Numbered from the stretch's first letter, positions 32,235-44,104 are shown. The stretch is 64,000 nt of DNA from Polyodon spathula (GCF_017654505.1 NC_054547.1:22806346-22870345), one strand, 5' to 3'. Notes: generated from the sequence alone by a model not told the origin. A program made the numbers and translations.

Positions 32235-32750
32235 AAATACATGACATTGTTGATGATGAAGAATGGATTGCAATGCTTACAGACTCCGTGCAAATTAGTA
32301 CTCCCTTAAATTATTTCTTAAAGAGAATGATACCTTAAATGTTTAATGAAATAGAATCCTGTGTGTGCATATAATTGTTTTGTATGCATACATGTCTGAA
32401 GAATGTCTTTACCAGACTGTGCTTAACATCCCGATATACCCAATTGTACAAGACATTGTATCCTGTTTAATGGGCAAACACCCTCTTTTATGTATGAACT
32501 TTATAAAATGTAGAGCTCTGTGTTGATTGATAAACTGTGAATGAAAACCTTTTGAACAGAGAGTACGTGGCTTGAATACTTTTTCTATGGGAATGGCCCA
32601 TAATTCCATGAAAAACATATACTATGCTCCTTCAAATCCTGGGAGTTTTGGAGGTCCTCAATCCCTTCAAAGAGCCCTGGGTAATGAGAATTTTAAGGTG
32701 GATGGACCTTTGTTAACATCTTGATTATCTGAACAAGATTCATATACCTT
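32235..32750. other. No gene seen
   Basis: Unassigned sequence between the decayed gene and a solo LTR. Confidence 0.4.
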
Positions 32751-33524
32751 TGTGGCAAAGTGGTGAATACGTGCAGGTGAGTGCAGTGCAGAGCAGATTA
32801 ATCACACAGACAAATGATTCACACGTGCAAAGGTGATTATTAATGGTTATAATATCCAGAGCCTTGTAGCAACAACCTGTAAATGTAATAATGAAGGAAG
32901 TGGTACAGCAGCGTGTATCACTCCCGTTTGTGAAAATCCCACGGGTTTGACGCGCCACCAAAAGTCCTGTCTTTCCTCACCCACACAAAACACAAACACA
33001 GACACAGTTCCGATAGTGCATTAATTAAGTGCTTGTGGTGCAAAGACAGTTCTGAAGTGAAAAGGTGAGTGTTGATGTCCAGGTTAATGTTGGCCTGCGG
33101 CTACAGTTCCGGATCGTGCTAGTATTCTTTAAAGACAAACAACACAAAACAAACCATGTTATGAGACAGATGAATATACAGAACACTCACAGTTTCTATT
33201 TCACAAATTACGGGCTCCTTCTAGGTTTGTTTGCTAACCATCTACAAAAGAACAGATCACTGAAGCTATGCCTCCCTATTTATGCTCTCGCCCATGACCC
33301 CTAGGTTAACGAGCACATACAATCCTCGGATGCCACCCCTTCTAACTCCGGGTCCGTGAGTTTGGGTACCATAGCTCCACTCCCTTCCTAAATGGCTGAC
33401 TTCCACCTACCCTACTGAATAAATTGTCTTGCCATTTGCTTAAGGGTACTCTGTTCCTTATTTCTAGTACCCTCACAGGTCAGGAAGGAGATCTAACACC
33501 AAGCGTCATTTGATCTCTGTCACA
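32751..33524 (-). mobile_element. Gypsy family A solo LTR (complete, 774 bp)
   Basis: On the minus strand it begins TGTGACAGAGATCAAATG and ends CACTTTGCCACA. The 4 bases CCTT flank it on both sides (32747-32750 and 33525-33528), a target duplication. GCATAAATAGGGAGGC, a TATA box, lies ~240 bp into the LTR. No internal element sequence adjoins it, so this is a solo LTR left by recombination. It is the best reference for the family in this window. Confidence 0.88.
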
Positions 33525-33951
33525 CCTTGCACAAACCCTCCAGAAGCAACTTTTAAAATAAATAGTTTGTTTCGATATTAATTACCAATGGCAGGATGAT
33601 TTAGCGGATATGATTTGTTTGTCAAGGTTTATAGTGTACCTCAGGATAGCTGAGTCTGTAATCAAGAAAATGTGTTCCTAGGACAATTACCCAAGTTTGT
33701 GGTTATAGGATTAACAGATAATGATTCCTTTAGTGGGACATATAATAAAAACACCTTTAACATTTTAATGCCAACTTTATAGCATTGTACATAGATGGTG
33801 AACAAATACCCTGATAACCTTTTCAACCTACCTATACTGTAGAACAATTCTGTTTGAGAATATTACAGTTTAATTCAGGCCACTGGTAGGCATCTCAAAG
33901 ACAAACCTCTAATTATTGATTGTGTTGATTATCCTCAGAGTTATACCCTCT
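33525..33951. other. No gene seen
   Basis: AT-rich unassigned sequence between two family A LTRs. Confidence 0.4.
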
Positions 33952-34150
33952 TGTGGCAAAGTGGTAAATATGTGCAGTGCAGAGCGAATTAATCACATAG
34001 ACAAATGATTCACAAGTGCAAGGGTGTTTATTAATGATTCTATGTCCAGAGCCTTATGGCAAAACCTACAAACAAGGATAGAAGTGGTACAGTGGCGTAT
34101 ATCACGCCTGTTTGTAAATCCCATGGGTTTGACTCGCAACCAAAAAGTAT
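33952..34150 (-). mobile_element. Gypsy family A LTR, 3' part only
   Basis: Starts (plus strand) tgtggcaaagtggtaaatatgtgcagtg, matching the terminal part of the 32.75-kb LTR, through ggtttgactcgcaaccaaaa. The U3 side is lost and pol sequence follows almost directly on the right. Confidence 0.75.
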
Positions 34151-34199
34151 GGCTAAACATTACTTTATGATGATGGAGTAGTTGCGCTCCCAAGGGAGC

Positions 34200-35201
34200 A
34201 TTTTTTTTTAGTAACGTACAATATAGGATGTTCTACTCAGTTTACCCTTTGGGACAGGAATGCACCCAAACCCACATCCGAAGCATCGGTGTGGAGGATG
34301 AATCTTTTGGTGAAGTCTGGAGTAATGAGAGTGGGGGCTTGGCAAAGTTTCTGCTTGACATTATCAAATGCCCCTTGACATTCTGCTAACCACTTAATTA
34401 AATTTGGTGTGCTCTTTCTGGTGAGGTCAATTAAGGGACTGACCACAGTGACATACTCTGGGATAAAGCTGCGGTAATAACCGTCCAAACCCAATAATAG
34501 ACCTCATCTGAGCTTGGTTTTGGGGAATGTCATGTTCACCAAGGCCTGGACCTTGCTGACAACAGCTTTCACCTTACCATTCCCCATTATAAATCCCAAA
34601 TATTGTGTCTCTTCTTTGGGAAATGCACATTTTCGCAGGTTGGCTGTTAGCTGGGCTGCCCTTAGAGACTGAAGGACAGCTGTGATCAGGGCCAAATGCT
34701 CTCGCCAGGTGGAGCTGTAAATAACCACATCGTCAATATACGCTGCCGTACATTCATGATGTGGATGTAAAACCTGATTCATCAGTCTCTTAAAGGCAGC
34801 GGGTGCACCATGTAGTCCAAACGGCATGGTTGTGAAATGGAACAGCCCATCTGGCGTTGAAAATGTAGTTTTCTCTCTGGAACTATGAGTTAACGGGATT
34901 TACCAATATAATTTTGTCAGGTCCAGAGTGGAAATAAACCCTGCCTTCCCCAGACTATCGAGAAGTTTGTCGACCCGAGGCATGAGATACGCATCAAACT
35001 TGGCAATAGCGTTTACCTTACGGAAATCAACACAAAAATGTTGGTGACATCCTTTTTGGCCACTATGACAATCGGACTGCACCACTCGCTCCTGGAAGGT
35101 TCAATCACCCCAAGTTTGAGCATGTCCCATACCTCTTGCAAACACCACCTTGTTGACTTTCTGGGATCCGGTATGTTCTCTCTCGCACAGTGACTCTCCA
35201 A
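34200..35201 (-). pseudogene. Gypsy family A pol (RT and RNase H start), degenerate
   Basis: Minus-strand pieces in order: MLKLGVIEPSRSEWCSPIVI, HFCVDFRKVNAIAKFDAYLM, GFISTLDLTK (the first catalytic Asp kept), MPFGLHGAPAAFKRLMNQVL, AAYIDDVVIYSSTW (catalytic box intact), then LTANLRKCAFPKEETQYLGF. GYYRSFIPEYVTVVSPLIDL and the RNase H start FILHTDASDVGLGAFLSQ follow. At least three frameshifts separate them. The RT is better kept than in the 28-kb copy. A truncated LTR follows. Confidence 0.87.
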
Positions 35202-36482
35202 TTGTGCCTATTTGCTTGATGCTTGACAAGATTGGCCTAATTGCTTCTTCTAACTTGGATTTTTGTGTTTGATATCATTCGCTTTAAATGGCTGTTACGT
35301 TTTTCTAACTTGTTTTTTTACATTGACAATGTTTTTATTATAGATACAGTTACACGTTGACATTTCTTGTTAATAATCAGATATATTAGACAGTGTTAAT
35401 CTTTAAGAACAGTTTTTACAACTCATTTTACTTTCCAATTGTAAAACATTCAGGTTTCATCTATTCAAAGAAAAAGCTTAAAATCTGGAAAAAATTTCTC
35501 AACACAGTGTTAAGATTAGTTGCACTAATAGCTACAAAGAACAAACGAGTATTTGGATTTCTAGGGTTCTCAAGCAAGCCCTTGCTGCGAGAAATACGAG
35601 TTCATCAGACCTCTGTCTGAAGACTTTATCTGTAATACTAGCTGGAAAATTTTGTAATATTTTATGAACACTTGCTCTCATAAATTCTCGAGCAGTGTTA
35701 AACTGAATCTATATCAGTTTTTGGAGGCAGGAAAATTGCTAATCTAATCACAATAGACACTATTCCCTTACAGTAATCTGAAAATACTCAAGGCTTTCAA
35801 AAGAAAAGAGATTACAAGTTTTCTTAATGCAAAAGAGCCGTTTATGCTAGGTACAGTAAAATACTCTCCAAATATTTTGTCTAGCTCCTGAACATTATTT
35901 AGCTATTCTAATTTAACTGTTACAATTTTAACAAGTGTCCATTTAGCTTTTAAAATCAACTTATTTTACAATTGTGATATACACTATTATCCCATAATCA
36001 TTTGACAATAACAACAGATATTACCCCCTTATGAGGGATTGGATTTCCATTACATGAGAGTAGATGTTGAACTTCATGGTGATTTGAACTCTGCTCTCAC
36101 CAAGAAAAGCACCAACTAAGATGTAGCTTTGCAGTAAACTAATGTGATCCAGCTGCATCTCCATCCATTTGCGTTGTTTTCTATCTGATGATGTGGATAT
36201 CCTTCTGCCGGGTGTTGATTGTTGAAGTGTAATGCTGGCTCCAGGGATCAGCTCATTTTGCCTCCCCAGTGCATCAGCACACACAACGGCTGTGATGCTG
36301 GCTCCGGGGATCAACCCAGTGCAGTCTCCCAAGCGCATCAGCATGATAACCATCTGGATTGAGCTAAGTACGGTATATAGGAGATATGTGTGTAACAAGA
36401 CTTTAAAAAGTTTGTTCATGAACCCAGGGACCTGAGTAATTACCATTGCAGTTGAATTGATAATACTTAAATTATAGAATAT
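35202..36482. other. No gene seen; short dispersed-repeat motif at 36228-36345
   Basis: Mostly AT-rich. At 36228-36345, gatgctggctcc.gggatca and a gcatcagca motif occur twice in tandem, about 65 bp apart. A single related unit lies at 14680-14735. No coding frame is supported. Confidence 0.45.
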
Positions 36483-36551
36483 TTCTTCTTCTTCTTCTTC
36501 TTCTTCTTCTTCTTCTTCTTCTTCTTCTTCTTCTTCTTCTTCTTCTTCTTT
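36483..36551. repeat. (CTT)n microsatellite
   Basis: About 22 triplets of ttc/ctt, a pyrimidine-only strand. Confidence 0.95.
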
Positions 36552-37012
36552 TATCCCATTTACTTTGTAGTATGTATCTTTAAAAAAATAATAATTTGAT
36601 TAATCTTACACTTGTAATGCAGAGGAAAAAAAAGCTTTAGCTAAACATTCTGTAAACTCAAAATTGTAATTTTCTTTTAACATGGTATGTCTGATCATGA
36701 GAGGAAGCTTGTGGTTCCCACCATGACAGTCTGTAGAAAAAGACCATATCTGTGTCTGTAAATCAGAACACAGGACAGCATGTTTTACGTTTACAATATC
36801 AAAGTGACTTGCAGCAGTATTTACTCAAATTGCAAATACAGATTTTTTTTTTTGTCTGTAACAAATGCACAATATTTCTCACATTTATGAATTGGTTGAT
36901 TTGATACCAAAACAACTATCTCAGATATGAGTACAAATATATATTTTTTCTTAAAATACTAACTTTCATCATTTTCATTATGGCCCAACTATGTTATTTC
37001 AAATTAGAAAGG
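36552..37012. other. No gene seen
   Basis: AT-rich unassigned sequence. Confidence 0.4.
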
Positions 37013-37372
37013 CGAGCCCTCATTAGGTGTATAAATCAAATTTTGTTTACAAAATACAACTATTATGAAATTCAATGTTCAATTTTTATACTTATGACTC
37101 AGTTACATGATATTAAGATTCAAATCCTGGACGAGCCCCTATTATAGGTTGTTCAGGGTTCTTGTTAAATTAAAACTGAATAATATTTTCATAATATTAA
37201 CATCATAACTTATGATTATACCGAACGAGCCCCAAGTGTGGGTCGTTCAGGGGTTTTAATTTTAATTTTTTTATTATTATTATTTGTTCCAAATTAAAAA
37301 TATCTTTATGATATTTTCATAATGTCAATATCATAACTCTTATGATCATCCCGGACGAGCCCTCATTATGTT
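37013..37372. repeat. Degenerate tandem repeat with cgagccc core
   Basis: Units marked by (gg/gga/aa)cgagccc occur near 37013, 37131, 37222 and 37357. They are joined by shared phrases such as catgatattaa/cataatattaacatcataacttatgat and gttcagggt/gttcaggggt. Spacing varies from ~90 to ~135 bp. The array abuts the DIRS element. Confidence 0.6.
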
Positions 37373-37448
37373 GTGCATATTTACGTTGAATCTCTTGGGA
37401 TTATATCACAACTGTGTCCTCGCCAATTACCATTAAAGAAAATACCCA

Positions 37449-37622
37449 TTCCCTTTCAATTCGAATGACAACCATTACCGAATGGGAAGAGCCTCTCTGA
37501 CCATCAATCTCTGAGCAAATATACAAAAGCTGCCCTATCAGGGCCTTGCTGTGAGGGAGAAGTCCCGCCCACCTCCTGTTGAAGAGGGACATCCTCACAG
37601 TAGCACATCGCCATTTTCTCTC
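37449..37622. repeat. DIRS-A left inverted terminal repeat
   Basis: cattaccgaatgggaagagc through gcacatcgccattttc is the reverse complement of 46266-46425 with few mismatches. Shared blocks include ctctctgaccatcaatctctg, aaatatacaaaagctgccct and cacctcctgttgaagaggga. Confidence 0.92.
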
Positions 37623-37879
37623 TCATCTCTCTGAGACAGGTCAGATTGCTTTTGCTTTTTTGAACCGAAATTGGCTGATTTGTTGGATTTATCCACAAAT
37701 TAAAAACTAATTTTCCATGGGAAAGTCACGCTTTGAGCATGTCTAAGAGTACTCTTGCTTTTTCTCGCATCAGTTTTTTCTGACTAGAGCTGGTTTCGAC
37801 CCGTCTTAAGAATTAGCGAGCGGCCATTGATCTTTCACTACACGAGGCCTTGTGTAGTTGTTACACCATGTAAGATTTG

Positions 37880-39830
37880 TTGTGGTGCTGTAAGGAGACC
37901 CCGCGGGCTTGCAGTGCTCAGCTAAGCTGCCCAGGCAGGACGAGCACCGATCCTGCACCAGGTGCCTGGGGCCAGAACACGCGACCAAGGCACTGGCAGG
38001 GGACCTGGACTGCTCTCCATGTCGGAAGTTCTCGAGGAGAACTAAACGACGGAGAGCAGCCCTATCCCCAGCAGAGTCTCTCTCCTCCAACCAGGGGAGA
38101 ATGAGATCAGTGGTCCAAGAACCTCCGCAGAAGTCATCCAGAACCCCCCCTGCTACAGTGACCAGGGAGCTTTCATGCTCATTTGGGTCACCCTCCCCTA
38201 CCCCACCGCAGGTACAGAGGTTCAAACACCTCTCAAGGGAGGCAAGATGGTCACCGCCAAGGCAGTACCACAGTAGGGGATGCTCACTAGGGGACAGGCG
38301 GTGGCAGCACAGGCACCGCTCTCCTTCTCGAAGGTGCCCAAGCTCGGCTGAGCGGCACTTTGTGGAGCTAGCAGAGACTGTAAGGGCTCAGCAGACCATG
38401 CTGGAGACCCTGTTGAAACCTCAGGGCAGGCTGCCCCCTACCACCGGCAGCCCCGACCCCCACAGTCTCGTTCCCCGTCCCCTATGCCTAGACCCCCTAG
38501 CCCAGGCAAGCTGATCTTGTCTGCGCCCAGATTGTACGTCTCAGACCCAGCCATCTCCATCGGGCAGGCCACAGTGGGAGGCTCCTTAATGCCCTTTAAG
38601 AGTTCCAGGCCCTAAGGCAGCATGCAGCTGCAGCCACGGACGTTCACTGGCCGGCAGAATAAGAGGGAAAGAGGAACAGCTTCTGACAACAGAAAGGGCA
38701 CCCACAGCATGCCCTCCCCCTATGCCAGGACTTCCTGGAACTGGTGTGCTCCTCCTGGAACAACCTAGCGTCTGCACCCTCTGCATCCCGAACAGCAGAG
38801 TCTTTGCTTCTTACTGCAGTAGCCCAAGAACCGAGCCTAGGCGTATTGCCCACTATCAGGGACACGGTCACGGTTTTGGTGCAAGGTTCCACATTCACTA
38901 AGGGGCATAAGGACCGAACCAGTCTGTCCAAGCCTTGCAGAACAACAAATGTGATGCTTAAAAAAGCTTACGCATCGGCAGCACTGTCGGCCCAAGCAGC
39001 AAATGCCATGGCCATACTGGTGCTCTACCAGAATCAGTTGGCAGAGAGGCTATAGGTAAAGGCTTCACAAGCAGACAAGGAGGCACTCTAGGTGGGGGCT
39101 AAGGCAATGACTAACCTCATAGGGGAGTTATGTCAGACATCAGGGAGGTCGCTGACGGTGTTGGTGGCCGCCCGTCAGCATGTGTGGCTAACATAAGCCA
39201 AGGTCATGGAGACCGAGAAGGTGGCACTACTGGACAACCCCATTACACTGGGGCAGACTTTTGGGGTGACCATTGATGTGAGCCTTGAGAGGTCCCACAA
39301 GGCCATGGAGGTCGCCTCCAAGTTTTCGCGCCTTCAGTGCCCAAGGTGACATGGGCAGTCTGATGGGTGAAAATTCTGGGGTGGAGGGTGAAAGGGTCTG
39401 AACATCACCCTCCACCCCAGAATAGACAAGCAGGCAGTGGCAGGGCCTGTGGCAGGGGACCACCGCAGGCCAGGTGTAACCAGTTCTCCAGCTGGAGACC
39501 GAGGTCAGGGCCTAAGAAAGACCCGCACCCTCCCAAGCCCAAGGGAGACCGCCCCTGAGGAGCCCCAGCTGCCACCAAACCTCCCCACAACTGGACTTAC
39601 CAACGGCAGTGACCCATGGAAAGGCTGCACCCAGGGCTCCTGGGTGCTATCAATAATGAGACACGGATACGCTTTACAATTCCGCATAGGTCCGCCTCCA
39701 AGGGTGTACTCCCCACCACCGTCGAACCAGTGAGGGCAATACTCTTTCAACAGGAGATCGACAATCTTCAAAGGAAGAATGCTGTATGCTTGGTAAGCCC
39801 AAGCGATGCCCTCAGCGGCTTTTAATCTAG
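37880..39830 (+). pseudogene. DIRS-A gag-like region
   Basis: The plus strand at 37909-38514 reads HRSCTRCLGPEHATKALAGD then CSPCRKFSRR, the Cys/His block near the start of DIRS gag proteins. A basic Arg/Ser/Pro-rich stretch follows. Further frames to about 39800 are broken by many shifts. The pieces GSWVLSIMRHGYALQFRIGP at 39640-39710 lie just before RT, as in DIRS-B. A 35-bp inverted repeat (attctggggtggagggtga and its complement) is visible at 39368-39425. Confidence 0.72.
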
Positions 39831-39833
39831 GTA

Positions 39834-40930
39834 CTTCCTGGTGCCCAAAAGGGATGGCGGTTTCAGACCAATTATGTACCTCAGGGTCCTCAACTTGTTC
39901 CTCAAACAGAGGAAGTTCAACATGTTGACAGCACAGCGTATCATCCAATCCGTCCAACCAGAAGGAAACGCATACGAATTCTGCGTGCTGCCTTTTGGCC
40001 TCTCGCTGGCGCACCGCACTGTTTCAAAGTGCATGGATGCAGCACTGGCTGCGGGGTATTCCGATCCTGAACTATCTGGACGATTGGCTAGTTTACGTGC
40101 ACTCAAAAGCAGGCGCAGAGGCGCACACAAAACAGGTCATAGATCATATGACGAAGTTAAGGCTCTCAATACATCAACAGAAGAGCAACTTCATACCGTC
40201 TTAGTCCACTGTGTTCCTGGGGATCAAACTGAACTCTGTGAACATGCTTGCCTTACTGTCGGAAGACAGGATTTGGTCGTTGGAGGACACATTGTCCCTA
40301 TTCAGAGAGGAGGCTTTCCTACAGGTCAGAATATACCAAAGGTTCTTGGGGCTGATGGCAGCCGCCTTGAGAAACCTTCCACTAGGGCTGCTGAGAATGG
40401 GCCCGCTTCAAGCCTGGGTAAATACGCTCAAGGTGCACCCGGTCCGAGATCGGTACCGGCTGGTGTGAGTGTCCAGACAATGCCGGAAGACACTGGAGTG
40501 GTGGCTTCATCCCGGCAATCTACACCTCGGATCTCCCCTTGGATCCCCTCACAGAAGGGAAGTGAGCACTACAGACGCCTCCAGCCTGGGCTGGGGAGCT
40601 GTCTGGAATGGGAGAGGAATAAGATGTCAATGGAAGTGACATTGGCAGCAAGCGCACATAAATGCACAAGAGCTTCAAGCAGTGAACCTGGCATTATCTC
40701 ATTTTCGCCAGCAGTTAGTGCACAAACATGTGCTGGTCAGGACAGACAATACCACAGTAGCCTACATAAACCACCAAGACGGCCTGCGTTCACCAAGTCT
40801 TCACCACGCAGCGCACAGACTCCTGTCCTGGATGCACAGAAACTTGCGTTCCATCAGGGCAGTTTACCTCCCCGGTGCGGACAACAAAGCAGCAGACCTC
40901 CTGTCCAGAAGAGCTCCAGACAGCTGGGAA
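39834..40930 (+). pseudogene. DIRS-A reverse transcriptase and RNase H
   Basis: Begins YFLVPKRDGGFRPIM and IQSVQP, then jumps to AYEFCVLPFGLSLA: the palm segment with the first catalytic Asp is deleted. A frame change leads to ILNYLDDWLVYVHS (the YLDD box, ~40070) and FLGIKLNSVNMLA. RNase H follows in further frames: TDASSLGWGAVW (~40570), HINAQELQAVNLALSHF, VLVRTDNTTVAYINHQDGLR and IRAVYLPGADNKAADLLSR, with recognisable acidic residues. At least three frameshifts occur. When intact it would copy the element's RNA. Confidence 0.85.
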
Positions 40931-41515
40931 GAGACTGCATCCTCAAGTGGTGAAACAGATTTGGAAGAGGTTTCAACCTGCACAAGTCGACCTTTTTGCC
41001 ACAGCTGAGTCCACTCCTTGCCCCCTATGGTTCTTCATGGAGAGAGAGAGACGGTGGCCCCATGGGTGTAGACGCGCTAGCTCACCCCTGGCCAAAGGGG
41101 CTCTTGTATGCGTTCCCTCCACTACCATTATTGACCCTGACACTGGAGAGGATCAGGGTGGAGAGAGCACAGGTTTTGCTGGTTGCACCCGGATGGCCGA
41201 GATGCCCCTGGTTTGCTCTCCTCTACGACATGTTGTCGGATCATCTGTGGCAGCTCCCGCTGCACAAGGACCTCCTGAGCCAAACGGAGGGACTATTTTG
41301 GCACCCAAACCAGGCCCAGCTCCAACTCTGGGTCTGGCCATTGAGCAGAGCCGTATATTTAGACGAGGTTTGCCAGATGCAGTAGTAGAGACACTACAGT
41401 TTGCTAGGGTGCCAAGCACTAGAGCCCAGCACTCATATAAATGGAAAGTTTTCCAAAACGGGTGCCTTGCTGAAAGTCACGATCCTGTGACTTGCCCTAT
41501 TGGACGATATTAATC
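40931..41515 (+). pseudogene. DIRS-A domain after RNase H
   Basis: Reads VVKQIWKRFQPAQVDLFATA, then GVDALAHPWPKGLLYAFPPL in another frame, VLLVAPGWPRCPWFALL and LPLHKDLLSQTEGLFW. This region follows RNase H in DIRS elements and is often annotated as a methyltransferase-like domain. It then runs into the linker to the recombinase (RVPSTRAQHSYKWKVFQNGC). Frames alternate, so it is not functional. Confidence 0.75.
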
Positions 41516-41726
41516 TTCCTAAAACACTTGTTTGATGCAGAAAAATCAGCATCCACTTTGAACATATACCTGGCAGCAATATCAATGTGCCGTGACAAAA
41601 TTGACTCGCTGTCCCCTGTTCCTGGCAGTGCAATTTCTTAATGGGGCTCGGCGGCTTCATCCTCCCATAAAAAGTATGGTCACAAAGTGGAATCTAGAAG
41701 TGGTACTGCAGGCCCTTATGGGTCCC
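41516..41726 (+). pseudogene. DIRS-A tyrosine recombinase, N-terminal fragment
   Basis: Reads FLKHLFDAEKSASTLNIYLA then AISMCRDK, the core-binding helices of DIRS recombinases. In another frame FLNGARRLHPPIK and VVLQALMGP follow. The domain stops at the boundary of the inserted LTR and resumes at about 45545. Confidence 0.8.
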
Positions 41727-42337
41727 TGTCACAAAGACTGCCGGAGTGGGGGATGTCAGATCAGAAACAGAAACCCGGAAATAAACAGAGAGAAAGGTGG
41801 AGTTTGGTGGAGTTGAGCGAATGGTCTCGCTCAGTATTTAAGAAATAACAGACAAGTCAGAAAATAAATGGTTGTAAGACAAACAAAAAACACAGGACAT
41901 GGCACTCGTCGCCAAAACAAAGACAAACAAAATGGACTATACAGACAAAACACGGTGAGCTTCTATTTTACACGATTACTATTCTTCTTCTTATTACCTC
42001 AGTCTCCAATCTCGTTCTTCACTAAAAGAACACACAACGCCAAGTGGGTGAAAACATGCAGCTTTTATGCAGCTGTACCGAGACTCGATGCCTAATCAAT
42101 CATTCAATTGGAGTCACGGTACAACTGCACGTGAATTAATAAAGTGCAATTCCCCGTGCTCACATATTATAATGTTTTACTTGCACATGAAGTGCTGTGC
42201 AATCCTTGTGCCTAAATACACATATACATTTTAAACACTCGTGTTACACAGACCCGTTTATATCCTGTGTACAAATTACTATACACCAACATTAACACAC
42301 AACACAAAATACACACAGGGGTGGGCACTTTGCCACA
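41727..42337 (-). mobile_element. LTR family B, 3' LTR (611 bp)
   Basis: On the minus strand it begins TGTGGCAAAGTGCCCACC and ends GTCTTTGTGACA. A TATA-like GCATAAAAGC lies ~270 bp in. The end sequence matches the partial LTR at 45337-45560. Confidence 0.85.
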
Positions 42338-42355
42338 TATACCTCCCCCTTGTGC
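42338..42355 (-). promoter_or_regulatory. Polypurine tract of LTR element B
   Basis: The minus strand reads GCACAAGGGGGAGGTATA immediately before the LTR start TGTGGC. It sets the orientation of the element. Confidence 0.75.
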
Positions 42356-42989
42356 AAAGCACACATGGCTTAAATGGGCATCCCCCCCCTAAAAAACCCA
42401 AAAGTCTTGCTCAAAGTCATGGGCCAAGAACAGGGACTTTAATGGGTTGATGGGTGGCAATGTTGCCAGTAGCCAGGCTGCTACTGGCCATGCTGTCAGC
42501 AGATGTGCTGACAGTGGGGCGAAGCTCTCCTCCCACTGTACCACTGGCAGCAGAAATGCTGCCAATGGTGCGGCTGTGGGAAGACGTGCTGAAAGCTCCC
42601 AGACTGACTCCAAAATCTCCAGCAACAAAACTGAAAAATTGCTGCGGGGAAAGGTGGTCTCCTGACCTCTTCCCCCTTTTTTCATAGCCGGCAGCTCCCT
42701 CTAGTGGGGCTCCGGCCACACTGACCCTTGCAGCCAAGCAGCACTGACTGCAACCCCTGGCGAAGCAGTTCCAGCGACCCCAGGCAATGCCAGGTAGGCA
42801 TCCTTGGGCGAAGCGAGGCAGGGAGTCAGGACAAGCTGGAGTGCGGGTGTTGGCCCTCTTCTCGGCCACTGCGGCCGGGCGGTTCTTCCCCTGCTTCCCT
42901 CAGCAGCCTATGCAACTGCTGCTGAGGACTGCCAGCATCTAATCCTGGTCCTTCTGGTGCAGGGAGAGGCAGCTCCTGCTCCTCTCCTC

Positions 42990-43370
42990 GTGATGGTGGG
43001 GGAAGTGACACCAGTAGGCATTCATCCTCTGCTGGTAGGGGAAGTGATACCAGCAGGCATTCATCCTCTACTGGTGGGGGAAGTGATACCAGCAGGCATT
43101 CATCCTCTACTGGTGGGGGAAGTGACACCAGCAGGCACTCATTCTGGTGGATCCTCTGCTGGTGGGGGAAGTGATACCAGCAGGCATTCGTCCACTGCTG
43201 GTGGACAGGGACTCCAGCAGGCATTCACCCTCTGCTGGTGGACGGGAACCCAGCAGGCATTCGTCCCCTAACTCCTGGTGGACACCCTCTGGGAGGGACC
43301 CAGCAGGCATTCACCCTCTGCTGTGGGACAGGGACCCAGCAGGCATTCACCCTCTGCTGGTGGAGGTGGC
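42990..43370. repeat. 39-bp minisatellite, in frame
   Basis: The unit aagtgataccagcaggcatt...ggtggggg is 39 bp and repeats from about 43000 to 43200 with few changes. Shorter variants with ggacccagcaggcattcacc run to about 43365. Because 39 is a multiple of 3, both strands stay open: minus-strand ECLLVSLPPPVED, plus-strand GEVIPAGIHPLLV. Confidence 0.92.
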
Positions 43371-43504
43371 AGAAGCACAGGCATCTCCTGCTGCTCTGCC
43401 TGTGCTCTGCTCCCAACTGGCCATGCTGGAGGTGGGAGCGGACTTTGTCAAAAGTGTGGTCTCCTAAATAAACCATGTGGAGGTGTGAGCGACGTGTAGT
43501 CTAC

Positions 43505-43705
43505 CCTTGTTACAGGGGACTGGTGCGGCTCTCCCTCACCTGCACGGGACTGGTGTGGCTCTCCCTCCCTTACTGGGGACTGGTGCTGCTCTGTGGGACT
43601 GGTGCGGCTCTCCCATTTTGGACCTATTGTCTCCAAAGTTTGCCTGGTCTGGTCTAGGGGACTGGTGTAGTCTCCTTTCCCTTACTGGGGGGACTGGTGC
43701 TGGCT
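43505..43705. repeat. Second short tandem repeat, ggactggtg(c/t)ggctctccc
   Basis: Units of about 33 bp with ggactggtgcggctctccc at 43518, 43549, 43582, 43603 and near 43695, and a relic at 44010-44030. Spacing is irregular. It is part of the same gag-like interior. Confidence 0.7.
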
Positions 43706-44104
43706 CTCCCCACTGTGTCCAGAGACTGCGTGGCTAATGGGCGTCGTTAGCGGTTTGTTGCAGTAGCTCCCTCAAAAGGATCTGCACTGGCAGACCCCTG
43801 CGGAAAAGGAGCCGACTGCAAACAAGAAATAAAAAAGCAGGGAATTACAAATTGTTGAAGGAGGTAGGTTTTTTTGTTGACTCCAAATGTGGTGAAGCTA
43901 AGGCTAGGGAGGATACCATTGCGTGTATTGGCCCTCTTGTCAGCCAGTGCGGACCTCATCTATGAAATTTGTGGAAGTAGGTCTGGCAACAGCTCTCCCT
44001 CACTTGCAGGGGACTGCTGTGGCTCTCCCTCTGCTGGCTGGATGGCAACACGGTCCCCTCTGGTGGGCGGTTTACGCTGCACGGTCCCCCCGCTGGGTGC
44101 TGGA

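Noticed and set aside
36483..36551. Possible CRISPR-like array or regulatory pyrimidine tract
   Set aside because: It is a simple CTT microsatellite with no spacers; no CRISPR array exists in the window.
37806..38225. 139-codon minus-strand frame
   Set aside because: It is antisense to the DIRS gag-like region, which has the recognisable Cys/His block; GC-rich DNA makes such shadows common.
43107..43310. Apparent Cys-rich small protein frames on both strands
   Set aside because: The frames are generated by the 39-bp minisatellite, open in several frames because 39 is divisible by three. Only the gag-like minus reading fits the surrounding element.
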